DNA of 64,000 nt, from positions 372,001-436,000 of the forward strand of contig OU452224.1 in assembly GCA_911728455.2 (NCBI GenBank), given 5' to 3'. Origin of the DNA: Marthasterias glacialis. Its lineage: Eukaryota > Echinodermata > Asteroidea > Forcipulatida > Asteriidae. Below the pieces are notes generated by a model, which saw nothing but the letters and a program-made list of their open reading frames with translations, had not been told where the DNA came from and ran no database searches. Shown here in pieces: positions 12,686-25,162 of this stretch (within the stretch, counting starts at the first letter, position 1; every line of letters starts with the position of its first letter). Made by a program: the position numbers and the translations under genes.

Positions 12686-13838
12686 AAATAGGGAGGATGC
12701 CAGCGACGGCGGAGTGAGGACACCCCGAAATTGTCCAGTGCATACGGCCATGTGGTGTGTACGTCAACAATAGCCGAGGCCGCTACCTGTGTGCTGGACC
12801 GAAGCCAGCAAAAAAAAAACCGCCAAAAAAGAAGTCGGCAGCGCCAAGGCCAATTACTCAAGAAATAATGGGACTAGAGAGAAATTTCTTGTACCTGCAG
12901 TTAGCTGCCATAGTCCTGCATCCGAAAATTTAGTTTTCCCGGCCAGCCAGGGCCATCTTCCGCCTTGAAACGACCAGGGAACGGGGCTGCTCTGAATGCG
13001 CTTCAAACGCCTGTCTAATGGCACTTTTGTACACGAAGCTGTAACAGAGTGAAAACAAGATTTAGCAACAGCTCTATCTCCCAAAGTAATGGCGGGAAAC
13101 TGACAAGTCAGACACTGTTGGAAAGCCCTCCACATGGGCTTTCCGAAAATGCCGGTCTTTTAGCTGTGGAGTAAACAGGGAGGATGCCAGCGACGGCGGA
13201 GTGAGGACACCCCGAAAATGTCCAGTGCATACGGCCATGTGGTGTGTACGTCAACAATAGCCAAGGCCGCTACCTGTGTGCTGGACCGAAGCCAGCAAAA
13301 AAAAAAAACCGCCAAAAAAGAAGTCGGCAGCGCCAAGGCCAATTACTCAAGAAATAATGGGACTAGAGAGAAATTTCTTGTACTTGCAGTTAGCTGCCAT
13401 AGTCCTGCATCCGAATATCTAGTTTTCCCGGTCAGCCAGGGCCATCTTCCGCCTTGAAACGACCAGGGAACGGGGCTGCTCTGAATGCGCTTCAAACGCC
13501 TGTCTAATGGCACTTTTGTTCACGAAGCTGTAACAGAGTGAAAACAAGACTTAGCAACAGCTCTATCTACCAAAGTAATGGCGGGAAACTGACAAGTCAG
13601 ACACTGTTGGAAAGCCCTGCTCATGCGCTTTCCGAAAATGCCGGTCTTGGAGCTGTGGAATAAACAGGGAGAATGCCAGCGACGGCGGAGTGAGGACACC
13701 CCGAAAATGTCCAGTGCATACGGCCATACTGTGTGTACGTCAACAATAGCCAAGGCCGCTACCTGTGTTCTGGACGGAAGCTAGCAAACAAAAACAAAAA
13801 AAAACCGCCAAAAATGAAGTCGGCAGCGCCAAGGCCAA
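12367..13838. repeat. Degenerate HOR train D4 (3 monomers)
   Basis: The order is a-like with GCCGAGG, CCACATGGG, then GTACTTGCAG. The last monomer switches midway to the GCGC type with GTTCACG and an interrupted A tract, which marks a recombination junction near 13496-13520. Confidence 0.7.
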
Positions 13839-14620
13839 TTACTCAAGAAATAATGGGACTAGAGAGAAATTTCTTCTACCTGCAGTTAGCTGCCATAGTC
13901 CTGCATCCGAAAATCTAGTTTTCCCGGCCAGCCAGGGTCATCTTCCGCCTTGAAACGACCAGGGAACGGGGCTGCTCTGAATGCGCTTCAAACGCCTGTC
14001 TAATGGCACTTTTGTACACGAAGCTGTAACAGAGTGAAAACAAGACTTAGCAACAGCTATATCTACCAAAGTAATGGCGGGAAACTGACAAGTCAGACAC
14101 TGTTGGAAAGCCCTGCTCATGCGCTTTCCGAAAATGCCAGTTTTGGAGCTGTGGAGTAAACAGGGAGAATGCCAGCGACGGCGGAGTGAGGACACCCCGA
14201 AAATGTCCAGTGCATACGGCCATGCTGTGTGTACGTCAACAATAGCCAAGGCCGCTACCTGTGTGCTTGACCGAAGCCAGCAAAAAAAAAAAACCGCCAA
14301 AAAAGAAGTCGGCAGCGCCAAGGCCAATTACTCAAGAAATAATGGGACTAGAGAGAAATTTCTTGTACCTGCAGTTAGCTGCCATAGTCCTGCATCCGAA
14401 AATCTAGATTTCCCGGCCAGCCAGGGCCATCTTCCGCCTTGAAACGACCAGGGAACGTGGCTGCACTGAATGCGCTTCAAACGCCTGTCTAATGGCACTT
14501 TTGTTCACGAAGCTGTAACAGAGTGAAAACAAGATTTAGCAACAGCTCTATCTCCCAAAGTAATGGCGGGAAACTGACAAGTCAGACACTGTTGGAAAGC
14601 CCTGCTCATGGGCTTTCCGA
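13496..14620. repeat. GCGC-type block B3
   Basis: This block runs from a junction inside the monomer at 13343 and closely matches the block beginning near 7608. It includes GTTCACG, CCATACTG with an interrupted A tract, and the CTTGACC monomer. Confidence 0.7.
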
Positions 14621-15265
14621 AAATGCCGGTCTTGGAGCAGTGGAGTAAACAGGGAGGATGCCAGCGACGGCGGAGTGAGGACACCCCGAAAATGTCCAGT
14701 GCATACGGCCATGTGGTGTGTACGTCAACAATAGCCAAGGCCGCTACCTGTGTGCTGGACCGAATCCAGCAAAAAAAAAAAAAAAAAAACGCCAAAAAAG
14801 AAGTCGGCAGCGCCAAGGCCAATTACTCAAGAAACAATGGGACTAGAGAGAAATTTCTTGTACCTGCAGTTAGCTGCCATAGTCCCGCATCCAAAAATCT
14901 AGTTTTCCTGGCCAGCCAGGGCCATCTTCCGCCTTGAAACGACCAGGGAACGGGGCTGCTCTGAATGCGCTTCAAACGCCTGTCTAATGGCACTTTTGTA
15001 CACGAAGCTGTAACAGAGTGAAAACAAGATTTAGCAACAGCTCTATCTCCCAAAGTAATGGCGGGAAACTGACAAGTCAGACACTGTTGGAAAGCCCTGC
15101 TCATGGGCTTTCCGAAAATGCCGGTCTTTTAGCTGTGGAGTAAACAGGGAGGATGCCAGCGACGGCGGAGTGAGGACACCCCGAAAATGTCCAGTGCATA
15201 CGGCCATGTGGTGTGTACGTCAACAATAGCCAAGACCGCTACCTGTGTGCTGGACCGAAGCCAGC
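13496..15265. repeat. Long-range duplication, copy 2 (of 7608-9375)
   Basis: It carries the same series of rare marks in the same order. Differences include ATGAAGTC near 13815, TTCTACC near 13875 and AAACAATGG near 14833. About ten monomers of other types lie between the copies, so this is not a simple adjacent duplication. Confidence 0.75.
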
Positions 15266-16292
15266 AAAAAAAAAAAAACCGCCAAAAAAGAAGTCGGCAG
15301 CGCCAAGGCCAATTACTCAAGAAATAATGGGACTAGAGAGAAATTTCTTGTACCTGCAGTTAGCTGCCATAGTCCTGCATCCGAAAATTTAGTTTTCCCG
15401 GCCAGCCAGGGCCATCTTCCGCCTTGAAACGACCAGGGAACGGGGCTGCTCTGAATGCGCTTCAAACGCCTGTCTAATGGCACTTTTGTACACGAAGCTG
15501 TAACAGAGTGAAAACAAGATTTAGCAACAGCTCTATCTCCCAAAGTAATGGCGGGAAACTGACAAGTCAGACACTGTTGGAAAGCCCTGCTCATGGGCTT
15601 TCCGAAAATGCCGGTCTTTTAGCTGTGGAGTAAACAGGGAGGATGCCAGCGACGGCGGAGTGAGGACACCCCGAAAATGTCCAGTGCATACGGCCATGTG
15701 GTGTGTACGTCAACAATAGCCGAGGCCGCTACCTGTGTGCTGGACCGAAGCCAGCAAAAAAAAAACCGCCAAAAAAGAAGTCGGCAGCGCCAAGGCCAAT
15801 TACTCAAGAAATAATGGGACTAGAGAGAAATTTCTTGTACCTGCAGTTAGCTGCCATAGTCCTGCATCCGAAAATTTAGTTTTCCCGGCCAGCCAGGGCC
15901 ATCTTCCGCCTTGAAACGACCAGGGAACGGGGCTGCTCTGAATGCGCTTCAAACGCCTGTCTAATGGCACTTTTGTACACGAAGCTGTAACAGAGTGAAA
16001 ACAAGATTTAGCAACAGCTCTATCTCCCAAAGTAATGGCGGGAAACTGACAAGTCAGACACTGTTGGAAAGCCCTCCACATGGGCTTTCCGAAAATGCCG
16101 GTCTTTTAGCTGTGGAGTAAACAGGGAGGATGCCAGCGACGGCGGAGTGAGGACACCCCGAAAATGTCCAGTGCATACGGCCATGTGGTGTGTTTGTCAA
16201 CAATAGCCAAGGCCGCTACCTGTGTGCTGGACCGAAGCCAACAAAAAAAAAAAAAAAAACGCCAAAAAAGAATTCGGCAGCGCCAAGACCAA
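14823..16292. repeat. Degenerate HOR train D5 (3 monomers)
   Basis: The order is a-like (with AAACAATGG), a TTTTAG monomer with GCCGAGG, then CCACATGGG. The expected GTACTTGCAG monomer is missing. The CCAC monomer instead acquires GTTTGTC and leads straight into an L-type monomer. Confidence 0.68.
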
Positions 16293-17279
16293 TTACTTAA
16301 GAAATAATGGGACTAGAGAGAAATTTCTTGTACCTGCAGTTAGCTGCCATAGTCCTGCATCCGATAATCTAGTTTTCCTGGCCAGCCAGGGCCATCTTCC
16401 GCCTTGAAACGACAAGGGAACGTGGCTGCTCTGAATGCGCTTCAAACGCCTGTCTAATGGCACTTTTGTACACGCAGCTGTAACAGAGTGAAAACAAGAC
16501 TTAGCAACAGCTCTATCTACCAAAGTAATGGGGGGAAACTGACAAGTCAGACACTGTTGGAAAGCCCTGCTCATGCGCTTTCCGAAAATGCCGGTCTTGG
16601 AGCTGTGGAATAAACAGGGAGAATGCCAGCGACGGCGGAGTGAGGACACCCCGAAAATGTCCAGTGCATACGGCCATACTGTGTGTACGTCAACAATAGC
16701 CAAGGCCGCTACCTGTGTTCTGGACGGAAGCTAGCAAACAAAAACAAAAAAAAACCGCCAAAAAAGAAGTCGGCAGCGCCAAGGCCAATTACTCAAGAAA
16801 TAATGGGACTAGAGAGAAATTTCTTGTACCTGCAGTTAGCTGCCATAGTCCTGCATCCGAAAATCTAGATTTCCCGGCCAGCCAGGGCCATCTTCCGCCT
16901 TGAAACGACCAGGGAACGTGGCTGCACTGAATGCGCTTCAAACGCCTGTCTAATGGCACTTTTGTACACGAAGCTGTAACAGAGTGAAAACAAGACTTAG
17001 CAACAGCTCTATCTACCAAAGTAATGGCGGGAAACTGACAAGTCAGACACTGTTGGAAAGCCCTGCTCATGCGCTTTCCGAAAATGCCGGTCTTGGAGCT
17101 GTGGAGTAAACAGGGAGAATGCCAGCGACGGCGGAGTGAGGACACCCCGAAAATGTCCAGTGCATACGGCCATGCTGTGTGTACGTCAACAATAGCCAAG
17201 GCCGCTACCTGTGTGCTGCACCGAAGCCAGCAAAAAAAAAAAAAAACGGCAAAAAAGATGTCGGCAGCGCCAAGGCCAA
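16293..17279. repeat. GCGC-type block B4 (2 monomers)
   Basis: The same pair as B1: an L-type start with CCATACTG and an interrupted A tract, then a GCTGCACCG monomer. It lies immediately after train D5. Confidence 0.72.
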
Positions 17280-18263
17280 TTACTCGAGAAATAATGGGAC
17301 TAGAGAGAAATTTCTTGTACCTGCAGTTAGCTGCCATAGTCCTGCATCCGAAAATCTAGTTTTCCCGGCCAGCCAGGGCCATCTTCCGCCTTGAAACGAC
17401 CAGGGAACGGGGCTGCTCTGAATGCGCTTCAAACGCCTGTCTAATGGCACTTTTGTACACGAAGCTGTAACAGAGTGAAAACAAGATTTAGCAACAGCTC
17501 TATCTCCCAAAGTAATGGCGGGAAACTGACAAGTCAGACACTGTTGGAAAGCCCTGCTCATGGGCTTTTCGAAAATGCCGGTCTTTGAGCTGTGGATTAA
17601 ACAGGGAGGATGCCAGCGACGGCGGAGTGAGGACACCCCGAAAATGTCCAGTGCATACGGCCATGTGGTGTGTACGTCAACAATAGCCAAGACCGCTACC
17701 TGTGTGCTGGACCGAAGCCAGCAAAAAAAAAAACCGCCAAAAAAGAAGTCGGCAGCGCCAAGGCCAATTACTCAAGAAATAATGGGACTAGAGAGAAATT
17801 TCTTGTACCTGCAGTTAGCTGCCATAGTCCTGCATCCGATAATCTAGTTTTCCCGGCCAGCCAGGGCCATCTTCCGCCTTGAAACGACCAGGGAACGGGG
17901 CTGCTCTGAATGCGCTTCAAACGCCTGTCTAATGGCACTTTTGTACACGAAGCTGTAACAGAGTGAAAACAAGATTTAGCAACAGCTCTATCTCCCAAAG
18001 TAATGGCGGGAAACTGACAAGTCAGACACTGTTGGAAAGCCCTGCTCATGGGCTTTCCGAAAATGCCGGTCTTGGAGCTGTGGAGTAAACAGGGAGGATG
18101 CCAGCGACGGCGGAGTGAGGACACCCCGAAAATGTCCAGTGCATACGGCCATGTGGTGTGTACGTCAACAATAGCCAAGGCCGCTACCTGTGTGCTGGAC
18201 CGAATCAAGCAAAAAAAAAAAAAAAAAAAACGCCAAAAAAGAAGTCGGCAGCGCCAAGGCCAA

Positions 18264-20225
18264 TTACTCAAGAAATAATGGGACTAGAGAGAAATTTCTT
18301 GTACCTGCAGTTAGCTGCCATAGTCCCGCATCCAAAAATCTAGTTTTCCTGGCCAGCCAGGGCCATCTTCCGCCTTGAAACGACCAGGGAACGGGGCTGC
18401 TCTGAATGCGCTTCAAACGCCTGTCTAATGGCACTTTTGTACACGAAGCTGTAACAGAGTGAAAACAAGATTTAGCAACAGCTCTATCTCCCAAAGTAAT
18501 GGCGGGAAACTGACAAGTCAGACACTGTTGGAAAGCCCTGCTCATGGGCTTTCCGAAAATGCCGGTCTTTTAGCTGTGGAGTAAACAGGGAGGATGCCAG
18601 CGACGGCGGAGTGAGGACACCCCGAAAATGTCCAGTGCATACGGCCATGTGGTGTGTACGTCAACAATAGCCAAGACCGCTACCTGTGTGCTGGACCGAA
18701 GCCAGCAAAAAAAAAAAAACCGCCAAAAAAGAAGTCGGCAGCGCCAAGGCCAATTAATCAAGAAATAATGGGACTAGAGAGAAATTTCTTGTACCTGCAG
18801 TTAGCTGCCATAGTCCCGCATCCAAAAATCTAGTTTTCCCGGCCAGCCAGGGCCATCTTCCGCCTTGAAACGACCAGGGAACGGGGCTGCTCTGAATGCG
18901 CTTCAAACGCCTGTCTAATGGCACTTTTGTACACGAAGCTGTAACAGAGTGAAAACAAGATTTAGCAACAGCTCTATCTCCCAAAGTAATGGCGGGAAAC
19001 TGACAAGTCAGACACTGTTGGAAAGCCCTGCTCATGGGCTTTCCGAAAATGCCGGTCTTGGAGCTGTGGAGTAAACAGGGAGGATGCCAGCGACGGCGGA
19101 GTGAGGACACCCCGAAAATGTCCAGTGCATACGGCCATGTGGTGTGTACGTCAACAATAGCCGAGGCCGCTACCTGTGTGCTGGACCGAAGCCAGCAAAA
19201 AAAAAAACCGCCAAAAAAGAAGTCGGCAGCGCCAAGGCCAATTACTCAAGAAATAATGGGACTAGAGAGAAATTTCTTGTACCTGCAGTTAGCTGCCATA
19301 GTCCTGCATCCGAAAATTTAGTTTCCCGGCCAGCCAGGGCCATCTTCCGCCTTGAAACGACCAGGGAACGGGGCTGCTCTGAATGCGCTTCAAACGCCTG
19401 TCTAATGGCACTTTTGTACACGAAGCTGTAACAGAGTGAAAACAAGCTTTAGCAACAGCTCTATCTCCCAAAGTAATGGCGGGAAACTGACAAGTCAGAC
19501 ACTGTTGGAAAGCCCTCCACATGGGCTTTCCGAAAATGCCGGTCTTTTAGCTGTGGAGTAAACAGGGAGGATGCCAGCGACGGCGGAGTGAGGACACGCC
19601 GAAAATGTCCAGTGCATACGGCCATGTGGTGTGTACGTCAACAATAGCCAAGGCCGCTACCTGTGTGCTGGACCGAAGCCAGCAAAAAAAAAAAAACCGC
19701 CAAAAAAGAAGTCGGCAGCGCCAAGGCCAATTACTCAAGAAATAATGGGACTAGAGAGAAATTTCTTGTACTTGCAGTTAGCTGCCATAGTCCTGCATCC
19801 GAAAATCTAGTTTTCCCGGTCAGCCAGGGCCATCTTCCGCCTTGAAACGACCAGGGAACGGGGCTGCTCTGAATGCGCTTCAAACGACTGTCTAATGGCA
19901 CTTTTGTACACGAAGCTGTAACAGAGTGAAAACAAGAATTAGCAACAGCTCTATCTCCCAAAGTAATGGCGGGAAACTGACAAGTCAGACACTGTTGGAA
20001 AGCCCTGCTCATGGGCTTTCCGAAAATGCCGGTCTTTGAGCTGTGGAGTAAACAGAAAGGATGCCAGCGACGGCGGAGTGAGGACACCCCGAAAATGTCC
20101 AGTGCATACGGCCATGTGGTGTGTTTGTCAACAATAGCCAAGGCCGCTACCTGTGTGCTGGACCGAAGCCAACAAAAAAAAAAAAAAAAAAACGCCAAAA
20201 AAGAATTCGGCAGCGCCAAGACCAA
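18264..20225. repeat. Degenerate HOR train D6 (4 monomers)
   Basis: The order is a-like, a second a-like copy (18754, with ATTAATC and GCCGAGG), CCACATGGG, then GTACTTGCAG with CAGAAAGG and GTTTGTC. The monomer at 19242 has GTTTCCCGG, one T fewer than its neighbours. Confidence 0.7.
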
Positions 20226-21209
20226 TTACTTAAGAATTAATGGGACTCGAGAGAAATTTCTTGTACCTGCAGTTAGCTGCCATAGTCTTGCATCCAAAAA
20301 TCTAGTTTTCCTGGCCAGCCAGGGCCATCTTCCGCCTTGAAACGACCAGGGAACGGGGCTGCTCTGAATGCGCTTCAAACGCCTGTCTAATGGCACTTTT
20401 GTACACGAAGCTGTAACAGAGTGAAAACAAGATTTAGCAACAGCTCTATCTCCCGAAGTAATGGCGGGAAACTGACAAGTCAAACACTGTTGGAAAGCCC
20501 TGCTCATGGGCTTTCCGAAAATGCCGGTCTTGGATCTGTGGAGTAAACAGGGAGGATGCCAGCGACGGCGGAGTGAGGACACCCCGAAAATGTCCAGTGC
20601 ATACTGCCATATGGTGTGTACGTCAACAATAGCCAAGACCGCTACCTGTGTGCTGGACCGAAGCCAGCAAAAAAAAAAAAAAAAAACGACAAAAAAGAAG
20701 TCGGCAGCGCCAAGGCCAATTACTCAAGAAATAATGGGACTAGAGAGAAATTTCTTGTACCTGCAGTTAGCTGCCATAGTCCCGCATCCAAAAATCTAGT
20801 TTTCCTGGCCAGCCAGGGCCATCTTCCGCCTTGAAACGACCAGGGAACGGGCTGCTCTGAATGCGCTTCAAACGCCTGTCTAATGGCACTTTTGTACACG
20901 AAGCTGTAACAGAGTGAAAACAAGATTTAGCAACAGCTCTATCTCCCGAAGTAATGGCGGGAAACTGACAAGTCAGACACTGTTGGAAAGCCCTGCTCAT
21001 GGGCTTTCCGAAAATGCCAGTATTGGAGTTGTGGATCAAACAGGGAGGATGCCAGGGACGGCGGAGTGAGGACACCCCGAAAATGTCCAGTACATACGGC
21101 CATGCTGTGTGTACGTCAACAATAGCCAAGGCCGCTGCATGTGTGATGGACCGAAGCCAGCAAAAAAAAAAAAAAACGCCAAAAAAGAAGTCGGCAGCGC
21201 CAAGGCCAA

Positions 21210-22201
21210 TTACTCAAGAAATAATGGGACTAGAGAGAAATTTCTTGTACCTGCAGTTAGCTGCCATAGTCCTGCATCCGAAAATCTAGTTTTCCCGGCC
21301 ATTCAGGGCCATTGTCCGCCTTGAAACGACCAGGGAACGGGGCTGCTCTGAATGCGCTTCAAACGCCTGTCTATTGGCACTTTTGTACACGAAGCTGTAA
21401 CAGAGTGAACACAAGACTTAGCAACAGCTATATCTACCAAAGTAATGGGGGGAAACTGACAAGTCAGACACTGTTGGAAAGCCCTGCTCATGCGCTTTCC
21501 GAAATTGCCGGTCTTGGAGCTGTGGAGTAAACAGGGAGAATGCCAGCGACGGCGGAGTGAGGACACCCCGAAAATGTCCAGTGCATACGGCCATGCTGTG
21601 TGTACGTCAACAATAGCCAAGGCCGCTACCTGTGTGCTGGACGGAAGCAAGCAAAAAAAAAAAAAAAAAAAAACCGCCAAAAAAGAAGTCGGCAGCGCCA
21701 AGGCCAATTACTCAAGAAAAAATGGGACTAGAGAGAAATTTCTTGTACCCGTGAGTTAGCTGCCATAGTCCTGCATCCGAAAATCTAGTTTTCCCGGCCA
21801 GCCAGGGCCATCTTCCGCCTTGAAACGACCAGGGAACGTGGCTGCACTGAATGCGCTTCAAACGCCTGTCTAGTGGCACTTTTGTACACGAAGCTGTAAC
21901 AGAGTGAAAACAAGACTTAGCAACAGCTCTATCTACCAAAGTAATGGCGGGAAACTGACAAGTCAGACACTGTTGGAAAGCCCTGCTCATGCGCTTTCCG
22001 AAAATGCCGGTCTTGGAGCTGTGGAGTAAACAGGGAGAATGCCAGCGACGGCGGAGTGAGGACACCCCGAAAATGTCCAGTGCATACGGCCATGCTGTGT
22101 GTACGTCAACAATAGCCAAGGCCGCTACCTGTGTGCTGCACCGAAGCCAGCAAAAAAAAAAAAAAAAACGCCAAAAAAGAAGTCGGCAGCGCCAAGGCCA
22201 A
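21210..22201. repeat. GCGC-type block B5 (2 monomers)
   Basis: The first unit has CTATTGGCAC, GTGAACACAAG and CCGAAATTGCC. The second has the rare ACCCGTGAGTTAG at the usual PstI position. Both recur in block B6. Confidence 0.75.
21747..21759. other. Rare variant ACCCGTGAGTTAG at the PstI position
   Basis: Where other units have ACCTGCAGTTAG, this one has ACCCGTGAGTTAG with one extra base. The same form recurs near 23229 and 23723 only. It ties these three monomers to one recent ancestor and removes the PstI site. Confidence 0.85.
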
Positions 22202-22691
22202 TTACTCGAGAAATAATGGGACTAGAGAGAAATTTCTTGTACCTGCAGTTAGCTGCCATAGTCCTGCATCCGAAAATTTAGTTTTCCTGGCAAGCCAGGG
22301 CCATCTTCCGCCTTGAAACGACCAGGGAACGGGCTGCTCTGAATGCGCTTCAAACGCCTGTCTAATGGCACTTTTGTACACGAAGCTGTAACAGAGTGAA
22401 AACAAGATTTAGCAACAGCTCTATCTCCCGAAGTAATGGCGGGAAACTGACAAGTCAGACACTGTTGGAAAGCCCTGCTCATGGGCTTTCCGAAAATGCC
22501 AGTATTGGAGCTGTGGATCAAACAGGGAGGATGCCAGGGACGGCGGAGTGAGGACACCCCGAAAATGTCCAGTACATACGGCCATGCTGTGTGTACGTCA
22601 ACAATAGCCAAGGCCGCTGCATGTGTGATGGACCGAAGCCAGCAAAAAAAAAAAAAACCGCCAAAAAAGAAGTCGGCAGCGCCAAGGCCAA

Positions 22692-24177
22692 TTACTCAAG
22701 AAATAATGGGACTAGAGAGAAATTTCTTGTACCTGCAGTTAGCTGCCATAGTCCTGCATCCGAAAATCTAGTTTTCCCGGCCATTCAGGGCCATTGTCCG
22801 CCTTGAAACGACCAGGGAACGGGGCTGCTCTGAATGCGCTTCAAACGCCTGTCTATTGGCACTTTTGTACACGAAGCTGTAACAGAGTGAACACAAGACT
22901 TAGCAACAGCTATATCTACCAAAGTAATGGGGGGAAACTGACAAGTCAGACACTGTTGGAAAGCCCTGCTCATGCGCTTTCCGAAATTGCCGGTCTTGGA
23001 GCTGTGGAGTAAACAGGGAGAATGCCAGCGACGGCGGAGTGAGGACACCCCGAAAATGTCCAGTGCATACGGCCATGCTGTGTGTACGTCAACAATAGCC
23101 AAGGCCGCTACCTGTGTGCTGGACGGAAGCTAGAAAAAAAAAAAAAAAAAAAAAACCGCCAAAAAAGAAGTCGGCAGCGCCAAGGCCAATTACTCAAGAA
23201 ATAATGGGACTAGAGAGAAATTTCTTGTACCCGTGAGTTAGCTGCCATAGTCCTGCATCCGAAAATCTAGTTTTCCCGGCCAGCCAGGGCCATCTTCCGC
23301 CTTGAAACGACCAGGGAACGTGGCTGCACTGAATGCGCTTCAAACGCCTGTCTAGTGGCACTTTTGTACACGAAGCTGTAACAGAGTGAAAACAAGACTT
23401 AGCAACAGCTCTATCTACCAAAGTAATGGCGGGAAACTGACAAGTCAGACACTGTTGGAAAGCCCTGCTCATGCGCTTTCCGAAAATGCCGGTCTTGGAG
23501 CTGTGGAGTAAACAGGGAGAATGCCAGCGACGGCGGAGTGAGGACACCCCGAAAATGTCCAGTGCATACGGCCATGCTGTGTGTACGTCAACAATAGCCA
23601 AGGCCGCTACCTGTGTGCTGCACCGAAGCCAGCAAAAAAAAAAAAAAAAACGCCAAAAAAGAAGTCGGCAGCGCCAAGGCCAATTACTCAAGAAATAATG
23701 GGACTAGAGAGAAATTTCTTGTACCCGTGAGTTAGCTGCCATAGTCCTGCATCCGAAAATCTAGTTTTCCCGGCCAGCCAGGGCCATCTTCCGCCTTGAA
23801 ACGACCAGGGAACGTGGCTGCACTGAATGCGCTTCAAACGCCTGTCTAGTGGCACTTTTGTACACGAAGCTGTAACAGAGTGAAAACAAGACTTAGCAAC
23901 AGCTCTATCTACCAAAGTAATGGCGGGAAACTGACAAGTCAGACACTGTTGGAAAGCCCTGCTCATGCGCTTTCCGAAAATGCCGGTCTTGGAGCTGTGG
24001 AGTAAACAGGGAGAATGCCAGCGACGGCGGAGTGAGGACACCCCGAAAATGTCCAGTGCATACGGCCATGCTGTGTGTACGTCAACAATAGCCAAGGCCG
24101 CTACCTGTGTGCTGCACCGAAGCCAGAAAAAAAAAAAAAAAAAACGCCAAAAAAGAAGTCGGCAGCGCCAAGGCCAA
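22692..24177. repeat. GCGC-type block B6 (3 monomers)
   Basis: This repeats B5 at an offset of 1,482 bp and adds one further copy of the ACCCGTGAG monomer (23190 and 23684). The A tract of the first unit is 22 A long (23134-23155). Confidence 0.75.
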
Positions 24178-25162
24178 TTACTCGAGAAATAATGGGACTA
24201 GAGAGAAATTTCTTGTACCTGCAGTTAGCTGCCATAGTCCTGCATCCGAAAATCTAGTTTTCCCGGCCAGCCAGGGCCATCTTCCGCCTTGAAACGACCA
24301 GGGAACAGGGCTGCTCTGAATGCGCTTCAAACGCCTGTCTAATGGCACTTTTGTACACGAAGCTGTAACAGAGTGAAAACAAGATTTAGCAACAGCTCTA
24401 TCTCCCAAAGTAATGGCGGGAAACTGACAAGTCAGACACTGTTGGAAAGCCCTCCTCATGGGCTTTCCGAAAATGCCGGTCTTTTAGCTGTGGAGTAAAC
24501 AGGGAGGATGCCAGCGACGGCGGAGTGAGGACACCCCGAAAATGTCCAGTGCATACGGCCATGTGGTGTGTACGTCAACAATAGCCAAGGCCTCTACCTG
24601 TGTGTTGGACCGAAGCCAGCAAAAAACAAAAAAAAAAACGCCAAAAAAGAATTCGGCAGCGCCAAGACCAATTACTTAAGAAATAATGGGACTAGAGAGA
24701 AATTTCTTTTACCTGCAGTTAGCTGCCATAGTCTTGCATCCAAAAATCTAGTTTTCCTGGCCAGCCAGGGCCATCTTCCGCCTTGAAACGACCAGGGAAC
24801 GGGGCTGCTCTGAATGCGCTTCAAACGCCTGTCTAATGGCACTTTTGTACACGAAGCTGTAACAGAGTGAAAACAAGATTTAGCAACAGCTCTATCTCCC
24901 GAAGTAATGGCGGGAAACTGACAAGTCAGACACTGTTGGAAAGCCCTGCTCATGGGCTTTCCGAAAATGCCAGTATTGGAGCTGTGGATCAAACAGGGAG
25001 GATGCCAGGGACGGCGGAGTGAGGACACCCCGAAAATGTCCAGTGCATACGGCCATGCTGTGTGTACGTCAACAATAGCCAAGGCCGCTACATGTGTGAT
25101 GGACCGAAGCCAGCAACAACAAAAAAAACCGCCAAAAAAGAAGTCGGCAGCGCCAAGGCCAA

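Larger units (their letters stand above)
20840..23672. repeat. Tandem trimer duplication, offset 1,482 bp
   Basis: 20840-22190 matches 22322-23672. Shared rare marks are GAACGGGCTGC (one G fewer than usual), GTACATACGG, GCTGCATGTG, CCATTCAGGG, CCATTGTCC, CTATTGGCAC, GTGAACAC and ACCCGTGAG. A further single-monomer copy follows at 23684. Confidence 0.78.
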
